Source: an uncultured Bacteroidota bacterium (GTDB taxonomy: Bacteria > Bacteroidota > Bacteroidia > NS11-12g > UBA9320). From it: a stretch of 64,000 nucleotides of DNA. Below, one piece after another: positions 17,207 to 26,849 of this stretch. The notes under the pieces were generated by a model that did not search any database, had not been told where the DNA came from, and saw only the letters and a list, made by a program, of their open reading frames with translations. Location of the stretch: positions 178,501 through 242,500 of the forward strand of contig CAKZLB010000017.1 in the NCBI GenBank assembly GCA_937124965.1, in the 5' to 3' direction. The translations under genes and the position numbers were made by a program. The number at the start of each line of letters is the position of its first letter. Positions within the stretch are counted from its first letter, which is position 1.

Positions 17207-20200
17207 ATGTTCAACGTACCATATTTGTAGTGCTTGCTTCCGTCTATAGCGATAATGGTGATGTTGTACATATATAACCCACTTTGTAAATCTTCCTGTA
17301 TCAGATTGTCTTTATCTTCCGAAAACAATACTTGACCACCCCAACGATCATACAATGTAAACTCAATTTTTTCGATGAGGTCGGTAGGTACAACGTTGTA
17401 AAAATCATTGAGACCGTCACTATTTGGAGAAAACGCGTTTGGTACAAAAAACTTGATTACACCAACTATATCAACGGCATCAGTAATTGTATCCAAACAG
17501 CCATCTGTAGATTCTACAATTAACCGTAGGTTGAACATACCTGACTGGTCAAAGTCGTAGGTGAAAACTCTATTTGATTCTTCAAAATTATCCGAACCAA
17601 ACAACCAATAGTTGCGAGAATTGTTGGTTGATGTGTTTTCAAAATCAACTACAGAGCCTTTTATATCAGTAATGTCAAAAGATGCTTTAGGCTTTTCAAA
17701 CACTTCCACAGGTTTTGTTAAAGAGTCAGCACAACCGGCACTAGTGGCAACAAGTTTAATAGAATAATTACCTGGTTGATATCGGTGGTCGTCGTCCGTA
17801 AACGCTTTAAAAACTTTTGTCATACCATCACCCCAATACAAGTTGTAAATGGTATTTGCATTGGCATTTGTAGTTTGATTAACCAAATTCACTAACTCAG
17901 GATAGCAAACGTTTGATACTTCGAAAGCAACTATTGGAGTTTCGAACAATTCAAATGACTGAGTTAAACTATCCTTACATCTATCGGTGGTTTCAAGTAA
18001 AAGCTTAACATCATGAGCCCCTATAGAATGAGAAGATAAAGCTATGGTTTGAGACGGTCCAGTTAATTCGGATCCTAAAACCTGCCAAGTATATGAAGAA
18101 GAAGTAGGTCTTCCTATGCTAAATTTAAGTGTATCGTTCGTACATAGCGACGCTGGTATACTGAAGTCCGCAACTTCCGTATCAAATACATCGACACTAA
18201 GAGTAGTTGTATCTTGGCATACTCCAGCACTTTGTACAATTAACGTAACCTCTTTTTTGCCAGAAGTACTGTAAGACTTGGTAATAGAGTTAGTAGTAAA
18301 TTCATTTCCATCAACGAGCCATTTGAAACCTGTATAATCACCCGTTAACACAGAGTTAAAAGTAAAGTCTGCATCAGGCAAACAGGCAGAAGTTTGATTC
18401 GGTGTGATTGTCCCTTTTGGTGCTGCTACGACATCAACAGTACTTTTAGCGGTATCACTACATCCTTTACTATGTACTATTGCTTCATAGTCGTAACTTC
18501 CGTTTGTCAGAAATGAATGACTTGGAGAAAACGACCCTCCGCCAGCATAAACGTTTCCATCACTGAAATACCATATACATGAGTCTAGTTGGAAGCCTAA
18601 TGAACTGTCACGAGTAACTGTATACTGTAACTCTTCTTTCGGACAAATATTCGTCGCAAGTGTCGAAAGTGTTATGCTTGGTTTTGCACCAATATGTACA
18701 GTTTGTAAAGTCGAGTCCGAACACAGACCGTTTGAGGCAGTCATCTTTATTTCGTAAATGCCTTTAGAATAAGAGTGAGTTGTTTTATGCACTGATGTGT
18801 CTAAGTCCGAAGTATTTAGATCACCATAGTCTACATAAATTTTGGTTGCTGATCCAGACCCCTGGCCGTGCTTTAAATCGAATGGAATTTCCACGTCTGA
18901 GCTTGGGTCACAATAAACGGAGTCCATAGGTAGAATGCTCAACGATGGAATCGCAAACACGTTAAATGTTAGGGTGTCAGAATTAGATTTACATCCGTTG
19001 ATTGTCTCATGCTCAAAAAATACGAAGTCTCCATGTTGCAACGTATCAGTGCTAAACTCTACTTTCGAACCATTACTCAGCATTTGTCCATTAACATATG
19101 ATGTGTTGCTGAAATACGATTGAGATGGTTTGATTAAAACAGAGTTGCCGAAGCATATAGACGAATCTGTGCTAACAACATTTGTGTTTTCTATTGATTC
19201 AATTGTTATTGGTAAAGAATATGAAGCGTCAAACATTTCAGTGATTATATTAGACGAAACAACTCTAAAAGTGTAACCGCTACCAGATGCAGAGTTGGGT
19301 GGTATAACAAATGAAAAAGTTCCAAATGTGTCGGAAGTCTGTATGCTATCTACAGCCTTAAACGTACTTATCGCACCTGACTTATCAGTCATTTGCAATA
19401 AGAATTTATTGTCCAATTGAGGTTTAAACCATGTTGTAAATGGCAATGCAACGGTGTCTCCAATGCAATAGACTTTCTTTAGCGTGTCTGTAAATTCTAT
19501 CGGAGATTTAAAGTGATTGGTTTGGAAATTTGTAAGAACAACTTCCTCAGTGTCGAAGTATATTCCAACTCTATTTTTTATAACCGTTTCTTCATGAATA
19601 TTTTTATTTAGCTCTAAGCTAAAGGTAACACTTCCCATGCTCCCTGCATAGTCTTCAGATTTTGCAGGCAAATTAATATCTTCAAAGATGATCCATAATT
19701 GATCTTCTTCTAATACATAACGATAATCATGACTTCCATAGTGAAACTGAAGAGTAGACAAATCAAAATCTTTCGAAAGAGTGTCACGCACTACAACATC
19801 TATGGCTGACGCCGAACCTTCATTTTGAAATTCAACGGTGTATGTAATGCGTCGATCATCAACAGTAAAAATGCTATCTGGAACGGCAGTTTTAATATTA
19901 GGGTCATATGGCGCAACTACACGAAGCATAGCTGTATCTCCGTTATTTGCAAGATTTAAATCGTTTTTGGCTGAAAGGCTATCACTCGTAACGTAAAATG
20001 GAATAATATCTCCTGTATTGTAACCGGATTTGGTTGCAAGATACAAGGATAACCGTTTTTTGACCAAAGGCAGGAGATTATATACAGTGGTTTGGTATTT
20101 TCCTGAACCTAGGGATTTCCATGAAAAATGACTCTTAGCCATGGTCACCAAATTGTTGTCCGTTTTAACGGTAATTACAGCACTGTCAATTACAGACTTT

Positions 20201-22155
20201 CCTTGATTGGTAACCACAAGATTCGCATAACAATCCGTCGATTTTCGAACAGTTGTTCCAGAATTGAAACCTATCGAAATAGCTAAGTCAGTTACTTGCC
20301 TCTGGAAATTATAAAAGGTATCAATAAATTTAGTTTCACTCGATCCAAGAGAAACGCTGACGGACTTAGTGCATTGGTTTTTCCAAAACGTAGTGTCATT
20401 GACCAAGGAAACAGTATAGTTTCCTGATGAAACATTGAATAAATAAAATCCTTTTTCGTCGGTAATGGTATAATGGTTTCCAGGCTGCGCTTTTACCATT
20501 TGACCGCTAACGGGTTTTGGAGTAGAACCAGATTTACACGAAGACTCTTCTTCAAACACATAACCAGCAATTCCATCTTTCAACTTAGAATAAAACTCAA
20601 TGTCATGTACCGAATCTTTTTTAACATTCACATTTTTTGAAACACATTGGTCTATAAACCAGGGGTTTCCAACAAGTTTAACTGCGGTTGTTCCTGTGTC
20701 AATACACAATTCAAAACTACCATCAGGTTCTGTATACTTATAGGCACCTTGTTTTGTGTAGGCCACTTTCCTTACGTATTCCAATTCAGATTCATTGGAA
20801 TTCGTAATGCAATTTGAGTTTTTATCATCAATTGTTAGTCCTTTTACTTTTCCAAAAGTGGATGTTGTGTCGTAAACAATACGATAAAGATATGTCGATA
20901 CAGCATTTAATGGGCATGCGTTATCACGTATTGTTATCGGAATAACCATTGGATAATCAAGCAGTTTATCAATGTCTACCTTTTTTAAGTCCACACAAAT
21001 TTGCGCAGATGGGTTTATTGCTTTTGGGTTAAGAATCTTAAAACTTACACCTGATGGTAGGGTAGGAGTCATAAAGCTTACCGTGTCAGCATCTGGTGCT
21101 GGTAAAGGTGGAGGTGGTTTTTTTACCGCATCTTTGGTGCTAATTGTAAAGCAATACTGATCCGTACAAGGAGTTAGCTTCACATTATGGGTTTTCGTGC
21201 CAGTTAGCTCCGGGGGATTATTGCTTGGGCACTGTTTTGTAACGTATTGCATGTCACGTCTGGTGATACCAATTACTTGATATTTACCTGCGGTGTCTTT
21301 TCTCCATTCTTTTATTTCTAAAACGGCTACCGTGATTTCATCACACTTCATTGGCGTCCAAACCATTGATCCATCGATGGGATCCATATAAATTCCAATA
21401 GGTGGATTCGCATTTGGATTATTGTAAGGAGGTGAGTACGTCCCTGGATAATACGCTTTAAATGGTTCTGTATGTGTGTAGTTTCCACTATACGACAAAG
21501 TATTGTTATATCCGCGTAAAGGTTTTGCAAATGAATAGGATAACGAGTCAAAATCTATAAGGTCGTAACCGCCAACAGAAGAATAGTTTGGTTGATTACA
21601 ACATAAATATCCAATAGGATCATATAAAAACTGAGGTGAATTGTTGACCGAAGCTTCACATAAGTTTAATAAAGCATACGTATAAAAGTTTTGATTTGCC
21701 GCACCTGTCGTGATATTGCTATTTCTACAACATTGCCCAGTTTCAAAGCGAATTTCACAGTTTCCATTTTTTAATAAGTTGGAATATGGTGCTTTTTTAA
21801 AGTCTATGCTGACCTCAAAAGTGTGTGCTTCAATACCTTCACCAGTTCTTAACGTGTTTTGAGGATAACATCTTTTACTGGCTGTTTTGCATAATGGGGT
21901 AACTTCTTTAATTGAAGTTCTTGTTAATGACACACTCTGACTTGCACCAGTTTTGATAGCAATTAGTTTCGTAATGTTACTCGGGTTGGCAAAAGGGACA
22001 CCTCCACAATAGCGATAATACACTAACTTGAATGTGTATGCATACGCAGAATCACAGGTGTAGGTTATGTCTGCACCCATAACGTGGGTAGCATACGTTT
22101 TTGTAGAGAACAAAAATAAAAACGCCAAAAAGGTAATTGAAAGGAGTTTCTTCAT
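17200..22155 (-). CDS. Large surface protein with PKD-like repeats and gliding-type CHU_C sorting domain (T9SS substrate)
   Basis: 1651 residues. Signal peptide LLSITFLAFLFLFSTKTYA, then an N-terminal domain beginning THVMGADITYTC, a common opening of Bacteroidota gliding-associated proteins. The middle holds Cys-rich and SdrD_B-like segments, a DUF11-like part (TVEFQNEGSASAIDVVVRDTL) and several PKD-like domains around 1000-1560. The C-terminus NAFSPNSDGLNDFYNV...YDRWGGQVLF...GLYMYNI is the CHU_C type B sorting domain recognised by the type IX secretion system. It should be secreted and held at the cell surface. The following barrel gene is translationally coupled to it. The binding target is unknown. 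Confidence 0.92.
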   Translation of the reverse strand: MKKLLSITFLAFLFLFSTKTYATHVMGADITYTCDSAYAYTFKLVYYRYCGGVPFANPSNITKLIAIKTGASQSVSLTRTSIKEVTPLCKTASKRCYPQNTLRTGEGIEAHTFEVSIDFKKAPYSNLLKNGNCEIRFETGQCCRNSNITTGAANQNFYTYALLNLCEASVNNSPQFLYDPIGYLCCNQPNYSSVGGYDLIDFDSLSYSFAKPLRGYNNTLSYSGNYTHTEPFKAYYPGTYSPPYNNPNANPPIGIYMDPIDGSMVWTPMKCDEITVAVLEIKEWRKDTAGKYQVIGITRRDMQYVTKQCPSNNPPELTGTKTHNVKLTPCTDQYCFTISTKDAVKKPPPPLPAPDADTVSFMTPTLPSGVSFKILNPKAINPSAQICVDLKKVDIDKLLDYPMVIPITIRDNACPLNAVSTYLYRIVYDTTSTFGKVKGLTIDDKNSNCITNSNESELEYVRKVAYTKQGAYKYTEPDGSFELCIDTGTTAVKLVGNPWFIDQCVSKNVNVKKDSVHDIEFYSKLKDGIAGYVFEEESSCKSGSTPKPVSGQMVKAQPGNHYTITDEKGFYLFNVSSGNYTVSLVNDTTFWKNQCTKSVSVSLGSSETKFIDTFYNFQRQVTDLAISIGFNSGTTVRKSTDCYANLVVTNQGKSVIDSAVITVKTDNNLVTMAKSHFSWKSLGSGKYQTTVYNLLPLVKKRLSLYLATKSGYNTGDIIPFYVTSDSLSAKNDLNLANNGDTAMLRVVAPYDPNIKTAVPDSIFTVDDRRITYTVEFQNEGSASAIDVVVRDTLSKDFDLSTLQFHYGSHDYRYVLEEDQLWIIFEDINLPAKSEDYAGSMGSVTFSLELNKNIHEETVIKNRVGIYFDTEEVVLTNFQTNHFKSPIEFTDTLKKVYCIGDTVALPFTTWFKPQLDNKFLLQMTDKSGAISTFKAVDSIQTSDTFGTFSFVIPPNSASGSGYTFRVVSSNIITEMFDASYSLPITIESIENTNVVSTDSSICFGNSVLIKPSQSYFSNTSYVNGQMLSNGSKVEFSTDTLQHGDFVFFEHETINGCKSNSDTLTFNVFAIPSLSILPMDSVYCDPSSDVEIPFDLKHGQGSGSATKIYVDYGDLNTSDLDTSVHKTTHSYSKGIYEIKMTASNGLCSDSTLQTVHIGAKPSITLSTLATNICPKEELQYTVTRDSSLGFQLDSCIWYFSDGNVYAGGGSFSPSHSFLTNGSYDYEAIVHSKGCSDTAKSTVDVVAAPKGTITPNQTSACLPDADFTFNSVLTGDYTGFKWLVDGNEFTTNSITKSYSTSGKKEVTLIVQSAGVCQDTTTLSVDVFDTEVADFSIPASLCTNDTLKFSIGRPTSSSYTWQVLGSELTGPSQTIALSSHSIGAHDVKLLLETTDRCKDSLTQSFELFETPIVAFEVSNVCYPELVNLVNQTTNANANTIYNLYWGDGMTKVFKAFTDDDHRYQPGNYSIKLVATSAGCADSLTKPVEVFEKPKASFDITDIKGSVVDFENTSTNNSRNYWLFGSDNFEESNRVFTYDFDQSGMFNLRLIVESTDGCLDTITDAVDIVGVIKFFVPNAFSPNSDGLNDFYNVVPTDLIEKIEFTLYDRWGGQVLFSEDKDNLIQEDLQSGLYMYNITIIAIDGSKHYKYGTLNIW

Positions 22156-22223
22156 GTTTGGATTTTTTATAGTTGTTGCAAATTCGGAAAAAAAATTAGC
22201 AAAACCAATTGGAATCGCTCTGT

Positions 22224-23330
22224 TTAAAGGAAATTAAATAGTTGTTTTTTACGTGGTTGCTTCAATTCTTTAAACCTGAACATATAGTAGTTTAAGGAAA
22301 TTCCAGCATTTAACATACGACTATCACCACTTATACCATACCTTGCTACATAGGTAAGAGGAGGAGCATAGTTAAATGCCATTCCAATTTTAATGGTTAC
22401 ACTGCGTTTTCCGTTTTTTCTGTAGGCGGTATGGTTAAACGTAAATCCATGAGCATCAATATTATATCCAGAATAGTAGTTTATTCCAAACCCAATAATT
22501 CGATCGTACTTTCCGTTACTTTCGATTCTGTAAAAGTCAATATTGCCATCTAATGTTATCGCAAATGCTACACTCATTTTCCCGCTGAAAGGACCTAGTC
22601 TAATTCCGAAAGCCGGAGCTACAAAATTTGCTCGATCAAGACCTAATCCCAACGAAACCATAGGGTTAAACCATTGACCAAGAAACGGAACTTTTGCTTT
22701 TTTTATAGGTTTTGGTTTGACGACAGGTGTAACTTTTGGCTTTGTTCTAATCGGCTTTTCCGACAACTTTACGTTTCCATAACCTCCAAAGTCACCAAAC
22801 TTGAACAAAAAATAATTAAATGATAAACCCATAAATAACTGAGGTTTACAATTACTAGTTTTAGTAAAAACCGAATAATTTGAGCTTGAAATGTTAAATG
22901 AAATTTTAGAACGTTTATCTGTGTAGTAACGATTCATTCCAAACCCAAAGGAATAGGTTTCGCGCTCTGCAATCGGTTCGGGTCTACCAGATCTAAAAGA
23001 TTTGTCTTCCAATCCTCCTGAAATTGTAAAAAACGTTGATCTCGTTGGGTGATTAGCGTTAATTGGAAATAAATCTATTTGCAGCTGAATGGCTTTGCTT
23101 GTTATTTGGTCATACTCAACATACAATCCTTTAAAGTTGAATCTCCCGATTTTTAGTGCTGGAGAAGGTATAATAAAGTTTGCGTGCCCCTCACCAATGC
23201 CAAGCGAAGCACCAATATTTAAAAAGTTTCCAAATTTTCGAGACTTTAGTGTATTAGAATCCAAGGAACCATAGGCATCACTGACAATGAATAGTGATAT
23301 CCCCAAAAGTAAAATATGGCTTTTTTTCAT
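22224..23330 (-). CDS. Two-repeat outer-membrane barrel-like protein, paralog C
   Basis: 368 residues from ATG 23330, chosen because it gives a clean signal peptide (MKKSHILLLGISLFIVSDAYG); an upstream ATG at 23393 would add 21 polar residues before it. Repeat 1: FGNFLNIGASLGIGEGHANFIIPSPALKIGRFNFKGLY. Repeat 2: QWFNPMVSLGLGLDRANFVAPAFGIRLGPFSGKMS. A lysine/proline linker (TKPKVTPVVKPKPIKKAK) joins the halves. It is the closest match to paralog A and lies 68 bases before the CHU_C gene in the same direction, so all four genes may be one transcription unit. Function unknown. Confidence 0.72.
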   Translation of the reverse strand: MKKSHILLLGISLFIVSDAYGSLDSNTLKSRKFGNFLNIGASLGIGEGHANFIIPSPALKIGRFNFKGLYVEYDQITSKAIQLQIDLFPINANHPTRSTFFTISGGLEDKSFRSGRPEPIAERETYSFGFGMNRYYTDKRSKISFNISSSNYSVFTKTSNCKPQLFMGLSFNYFLFKFGDFGGYGNVKLSEKPIRTKPKVTPVVKPKPIKKAKVPFLGQWFNPMVSLGLGLDRANFVAPAFGIRLGPFSGKMSVAFAITLDGNIDFYRIESNGKYDRIIGFGINYYSGYNIDAHGFTFNHTAYRKNGKRSVTIKIGMAFNYAPPLTYVARYGISGDSRMLNAGISLNYYMFRFKELKQPRKKQLFNFL

Positions 23331-23450
23331 GGATGCCAGAAAGCTGGAATTCTTTAACCCAAATATACGATGTACCGGATTAATATTGCTCATGACACAA
23401 TAATTACATTTCTTTTCACGCTATATATATGCCCTACCTAATTGAATTTT

Positions 23451-24197
23451 ATGAAAAATACAGTTTTAATGTGTATGGCGATGATGTGCTTTTTATTCGC
23501 CAATGGTCAATCCACAAATCTCGGTGATTCTTTATCATCAAAAGAACCAAACGAACTACGTGCAACGTCTGAAGTTTTAGAAATGCAACTCAAGCAATTG
23601 GAATTAAATCAAAAAGTTGAACTGCTAAAGCGGGATACTCATGATTTGAAAACTAGAGTCAAACTCTTAGAAGCAGCCAATAAACAAATTCAAGACGAAC
23701 TTGAACAATACCAAAAAGGAGTGTTTTTTGGACTAGGATTTGGATTTAACTTTTTCATCAATAGCCCTCCGAAGTATTTCATTAAACCAGATAGCACAAT
23801 AGGTTCCTATGGAGAAAGTAACGGTGTGAGTTTTATTTTAAGTGGTTTTATGGCGTATAAATTGGATGCCAATAATAGTTTAATATTCAATGTGCCGTTG
23901 GGAGATGTTACCAACCGAGAAGAGTTTAAAATTGGGTTGTTCAATCAGAAAATGGCTGGAGGTATTGGATATGGTCGCAATATTGGAAACATATCCATGA
24001 TACTCATAGTAAATATGAGCCCAAGCGAATACATCGAGTTGGATATTATTCAGCAGGAAAAATTTGAGGAAGAGAAGTACTCTAAAGTTAATCCGAGTAA
24101 CTATCCAAGCACAACGCGCTACAGCCCAAGTTTTACCATTGGGTTTTCATACAATTTCAAATCAAACGATCGATTACGTGCTCTAGAACGTTTTTAA
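23451..24197 (+). CDS. Exported protein with a coiled coil and a small barrel-like domain
   Basis: 248 residues from ATG 23451. Signal peptide VLMCMAMMCFLFANGQ, a heptad-rich helix at about 40-85 (LEMQLKQLELNQKVELLKRDTHDLKTRVKLLEAANKQIQDEL, given only as a description of its extent), then beta-rich sequence beginning GVFFGLGFGFNFF and ending TIGFSYNFKSNDR. This resembles outer-membrane proteins with a periplasmic coiled coil. I do not recognise the family. Its stop overlaps the converging carboxylase gene by four bases. Confidence 0.65.
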   Translation: MKNTVLMCMAMMCFLFANGQSTNLGDSLSSKEPNELRATSEVLEMQLKQLELNQKVELLKRDTHDLKTRVKLLEAANKQIQDELEQYQKGVFFGLGFGFNFFINSPPKYFIKPDSTIGSYGESNGVSFILSGFMAYKLDANNSLIFNVPLGDVTNREEFKIGLFNQKMAGGIGYGRNIGNISMILIVNMSPSEYIELDIIQQEKFEEEKYSKVNPSNYPSTTRYSPSFTIGFSYNFKSNDRLRALERF

Positions 24198-25828
24198 GTT
24201 TGCAACACTCCAACGTTAAATTTTTCTACAGGCTTATTGTTTGCAACCTCAATACCAGTACATATCCAGTCTCTAGTTTTGGTTGGATCGATAATGGCGT
24301 CTACCCAAAGCCTTGAAGCAGCATATTCTGGAGTTGTCTGCTCGTTGTAACGGTTTATAATTTTATCTAACAACGCTTTTTCATCTTTTTCAGTAATCTC
24401 TTGTCCAGTTTTCTTTAAAGACGCTTTTTCAATTTGAAGTAAAACTTTGGCAGCTTGTTCGCCACCCATCACCGCAATTTTTGCCGTTGGCCACGCAACA
24501 ATTAGTCTTGGGTCATATGCTTTTCCGCACATCGCATAATTACCTGCTCCATAACTATTACCAACAATTACCGTAAACTTCGGCACCGTACTATTGGCCA
24601 TGGCATTCACCATTTTAGCACCATCTTTTATTATGCCTGCATGTTCAGATCTAGAACCAACCATAAACCCAGTAACATCTTGCAGGAAAACAAGTGGAAT
24701 TTTCTTCTGATTACAATTCATAATAAAACGCGCAGCTTTGTCTGCAGAGTCGCTGTAAATGACTCCTCCAAATTGCATTTCCCCTTTTTTGGTTTTAACA
24801 AGCATTCTGTTGTTTGCTACAATTCCAACAGCCCAACCATTTATTCTTCCAAAACCTGTAATAATCGTTTTTCCGAATTCTTTTTTATACTGTTCAAATT
24901 CACCATTGTCAACTAGTTGCTCAATTAACTTAATCGACTCATAAGGCTTAGAGCGATCATGAGGCAGAATTCCTAATAGTTTCTTTTGGTCAGGAATGTT
25001 GAAACGAGTTTCCGATTTATTGAAACCAGCGGTTTTGAAGTCGCCAATTTTATCCATCAAAAACTTGATTCGATCTAGGCACGAACGATCATTAGGGAAT
25101 CGATCGTCAATAACACCTGATATTTCAGTCTGGCTTACTGAACCTCCTAAGGTTTCATTGTCAATATCTTCACCAATCGCAGCTTTTACTAAATAAGAGC
25201 CTGCAAGAAATATTGAGCCTGTTTTATCAACGATAAGTGCCTCGTCGCTCATTATCGGAAGGTATGCGCCACCAGCAACACAACTACCCATTACGGCGGC
25301 TATTTGAATAATGCCCATACTGCTCATTTTTGCATTATTTCTAAATATTCTGCCAAAATGTTCTTTGTCTGGAAATATCTCATCTTGCATTGGAAGATAT
25401 ACACCTGCACTATCCACTAAATAGATGATAGGAAGATTGTTTTCCATTGCGATTTCTTGAAAACGAAGGTTTTTCTTACCCGTTATAGGGAACCAAGCTC
25501 CTGCTTTCACTGTTGCATCATTTGCCACGATGATGCAGTTACGGCCTCCTACTTTTGTAATTCCTCCAACAACGCCTCCTGCTGGACAGCCACCATGTTC
25601 TTCGTACATTCCATAACCAGCAAAAGCCCCAATTTCTAAAAACTCTGCACCATCATCTTTAAGGTAGTCAATCCGTTCGCGCGCGAGCATTTTGTTTTTA
25701 CTCTTTTGTTTTGATGCGGACTTTGCACCACCACCTTCATAAATCAAGCTAAGATTGCGATTCAATTTACCTACAAGCTGGCCTAACTTGTCTTCGTTTT
25801 TATTAAATTCTAACTGTTCGGAAGTCAT
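24194..25828 (-). CDS. Acyl-CoA carboxylase beta chain (carboxyltransferase)
   Basis: 544 residues. Carboxyltransferase subunit of a biotin-dependent acyl-CoA carboxylase, moving CO2 from carboxybiotin to an acyl-CoA. Typical signatures are ARERIDYLKDDG, GGVVGGITKVGGRNC, the oxyanion-hole region IQIAAVMGSCVAGGAYLP, and the second-half pattern FLQDVTGFMVGSRSEHAGIIKDGAKM with GNSYGAGNYAMCGKAYDPR. The RSEHAGI and CGKAYDPR elements favour methylcrotonyl-CoA or a related branched-chain carboxylase over acetyl-CoA carboxylase, with propionyl-CoA as alternative. No alpha (biotin) subunit gene is in the window, so the substrate cannot be fixed by context. Confidence 0.9.
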   Translation of the reverse strand: MTSEQLEFNKNEDKLGQLVGKLNRNLSLIYEGGGAKSASKQKSKNKMLARERIDYLKDDGAEFLEIGAFAGYGMYEEHGGCPAGGVVGGITKVGGRNCIIVANDATVKAGAWFPITGKKNLRFQEIAMENNLPIIYLVDSAGVYLPMQDEIFPDKEHFGRIFRNNAKMSSMGIIQIAAVMGSCVAGGAYLPIMSDEALIVDKTGSIFLAGSYLVKAAIGEDIDNETLGGSVSQTEISGVIDDRFPNDRSCLDRIKFLMDKIGDFKTAGFNKSETRFNIPDQKKLLGILPHDRSKPYESIKLIEQLVDNGEFEQYKKEFGKTIITGFGRINGWAVGIVANNRMLVKTKKGEMQFGGVIYSDSADKAARFIMNCNQKKIPLVFLQDVTGFMVGSRSEHAGIIKDGAKMVNAMANSTVPKFTVIVGNSYGAGNYAMCGKAYDPRLIVAWPTAKIAVMGGEQAAKVLLQIEKASLKKTGQEITEKDEKALLDKIINRYNEQTTPEYAASRLWVDAIIDPTKTRDWICTGIEVANNKPVEKFNVGVLQT

Positions 25829-25917
25829 GGTTCAAATATAAGGTTAGTCTCGTTTTTGTTATTTTAAATTCCCTTAGAAATTTATGGAAATAATTATTTC
25901 AAAATGTTTTAGAATGT

Positions 25918-25925
25918 TACTTTTG
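25918..25925 (+). promoter_or_regulatory. -7 promoter box of the SRP RNA gene
   Basis: TACTTTTG fits the Bacteroidota consensus TAnnTTTG and ends five bases before the first base pair of the SRP RNA, the expected distance for transcription start. A good -33 TTG is not obvious. Confidence 0.6.
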
Positions 25926-25929
25926 CGGC

Positions 25930-26013
25930 GGCTGACACGACCAGCTCCCTCCGAACTCCCCCAGGGCAGGAATGCAGCAAGGGTAAAGAGGTTGTAGCGG
26001 TGCGATGTCAGCC
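25930..26013 (+). ncRNA. ffs: Bacterial small signal recognition particle RNA (4.5S type)
   Basis: The 5' GGCTGACA pairs with the 3' TGTCAGCC. Between them are CTCCGAACTCCCCCAGGGC and GGAATGCAGCAAGGG, which contain the conserved asymmetric and symmetric loops and the GGAA-type tip bound by Ffh. It acts with Ffh in co-translational targeting of membrane proteins. About 84 bases, a normal size for the short form. A T-rich stretch follows. Confidence 0.93.
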
Positions 26014-26121
26014 TTTATTTTTTCATTTTTTTTAACCACTCTGCCATTCTTACCCACAATTTAATGTCATGCAGGTAACAAATCATTTTTTTTTGTTGAT
26101 TTGCATTCAAATAAAAGTACA

Positions 26122-26778
26122 ATGAAATTTTTCGTCGACACAGCAAACCTTGACCAAATTGCCGAAGCTCAAGATTTAGGAATTCTAGATGGTGTAACAA
26201 CTAACCCTAGTTTAATGGCAAAAGAAGGAATTAGTGGTGAAGCTAATGTTATCAATCACTATAAAGCGATTTGTAAATTGGTGGATGGGGATGTAAGTGC
26301 AGAAGTAATTTCCACGGATTTTGAAGGAATGATTAGAGAAGGTGAGGCACTAGCTCAGCTTGACGATAAAATTGTTGTAAAGGTTCCGATGATTAAAGAT
26401 GGTGTTAAGGCAATTCGATACTTTACAGATAATAGTATTAAAACAAATTGTACGCTGGTTTTTTCAGCTGGACAAGCAATTTTAGCTGCCAAAGCTGGAG
26501 CTACTTATTTGTCACCGTTCATTGGTCGTGTTGATGACATTTCGTGGGATGGAATGGAGTTGATTGAGCAAATTAGCAATATTTATGCACTGCAAGGTTT
26601 CTCAACTGAAATTTTGGCGGCGTCTATTCGAAACCCACTTCACATTGTTAAAGCGGCTGAAGCGGGCGCAGATGTATGTACCTGTCCACTAAGTTCAATT
26701 TTGGGACTTTTAAATCATCCATTAACAGATATCGGTTTAGCAAAATTTTTGGCAGATCACCAAAAATCAAGCAACTAA
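26122..26778 (+). CDS. Transaldolase / fructose-6-phosphate aldolase family enzyme
   Basis: 218 residues from ATG 26122 (MKFFVDTANLDQI), the small single-domain subfamily. The Schiff-base lysine is K87 in VVKVPMI. Other conserved parts are GVTTNPSLMAKEG, NCTLVFSAGQAILAAKAGATYLSPFIGRVDD, AASIRNPLHIVKAAEAGADVCTCPLS and the C-terminal region. In Bacteroidota such proteins are usually annotated as transaldolase of the pentose phosphate pathway; distinguishing this from FSA-type aldolase needs active-site comparison (the Tyr or Phe near the lysine). A strong terminator follows 24 bases after the stop. Confidence 0.9.
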   Translation: MKFFVDTANLDQIAEAQDLGILDGVTTNPSLMAKEGISGEANVINHYKAICKLVDGDVSAEVISTDFEGMIREGEALAQLDDKIVVKVPMIKDGVKAIRYFTDNSIKTNCTLVFSAGQAILAAKAGATYLSPFIGRVDDISWDGMELIEQISNIYALQGFSTEILAASIRNPLHIVKAAEAGADVCTCPLSSILGLLNHPLTDIGLAKFLADHQKSSN

Positions 26779-26801
26779 TCGTATAAATAAAACGTTATAA
26801 A

Positions 26802-26830
26802 GAGCGACTACTTTGTAGTTGCTCTTTTTT
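26802..26830 (+). terminator. Rho-independent terminator after the transaldolase gene
   Basis: GAGCGACTAC (26802-26811) pairs with GTAGTTGCTC (26815-26824) around a TTT loop (one G-T pair) and is followed by six T. Confidence 0.85.
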
Positions 26831-26849
26831 ATTTAACATTACAGCTGTT

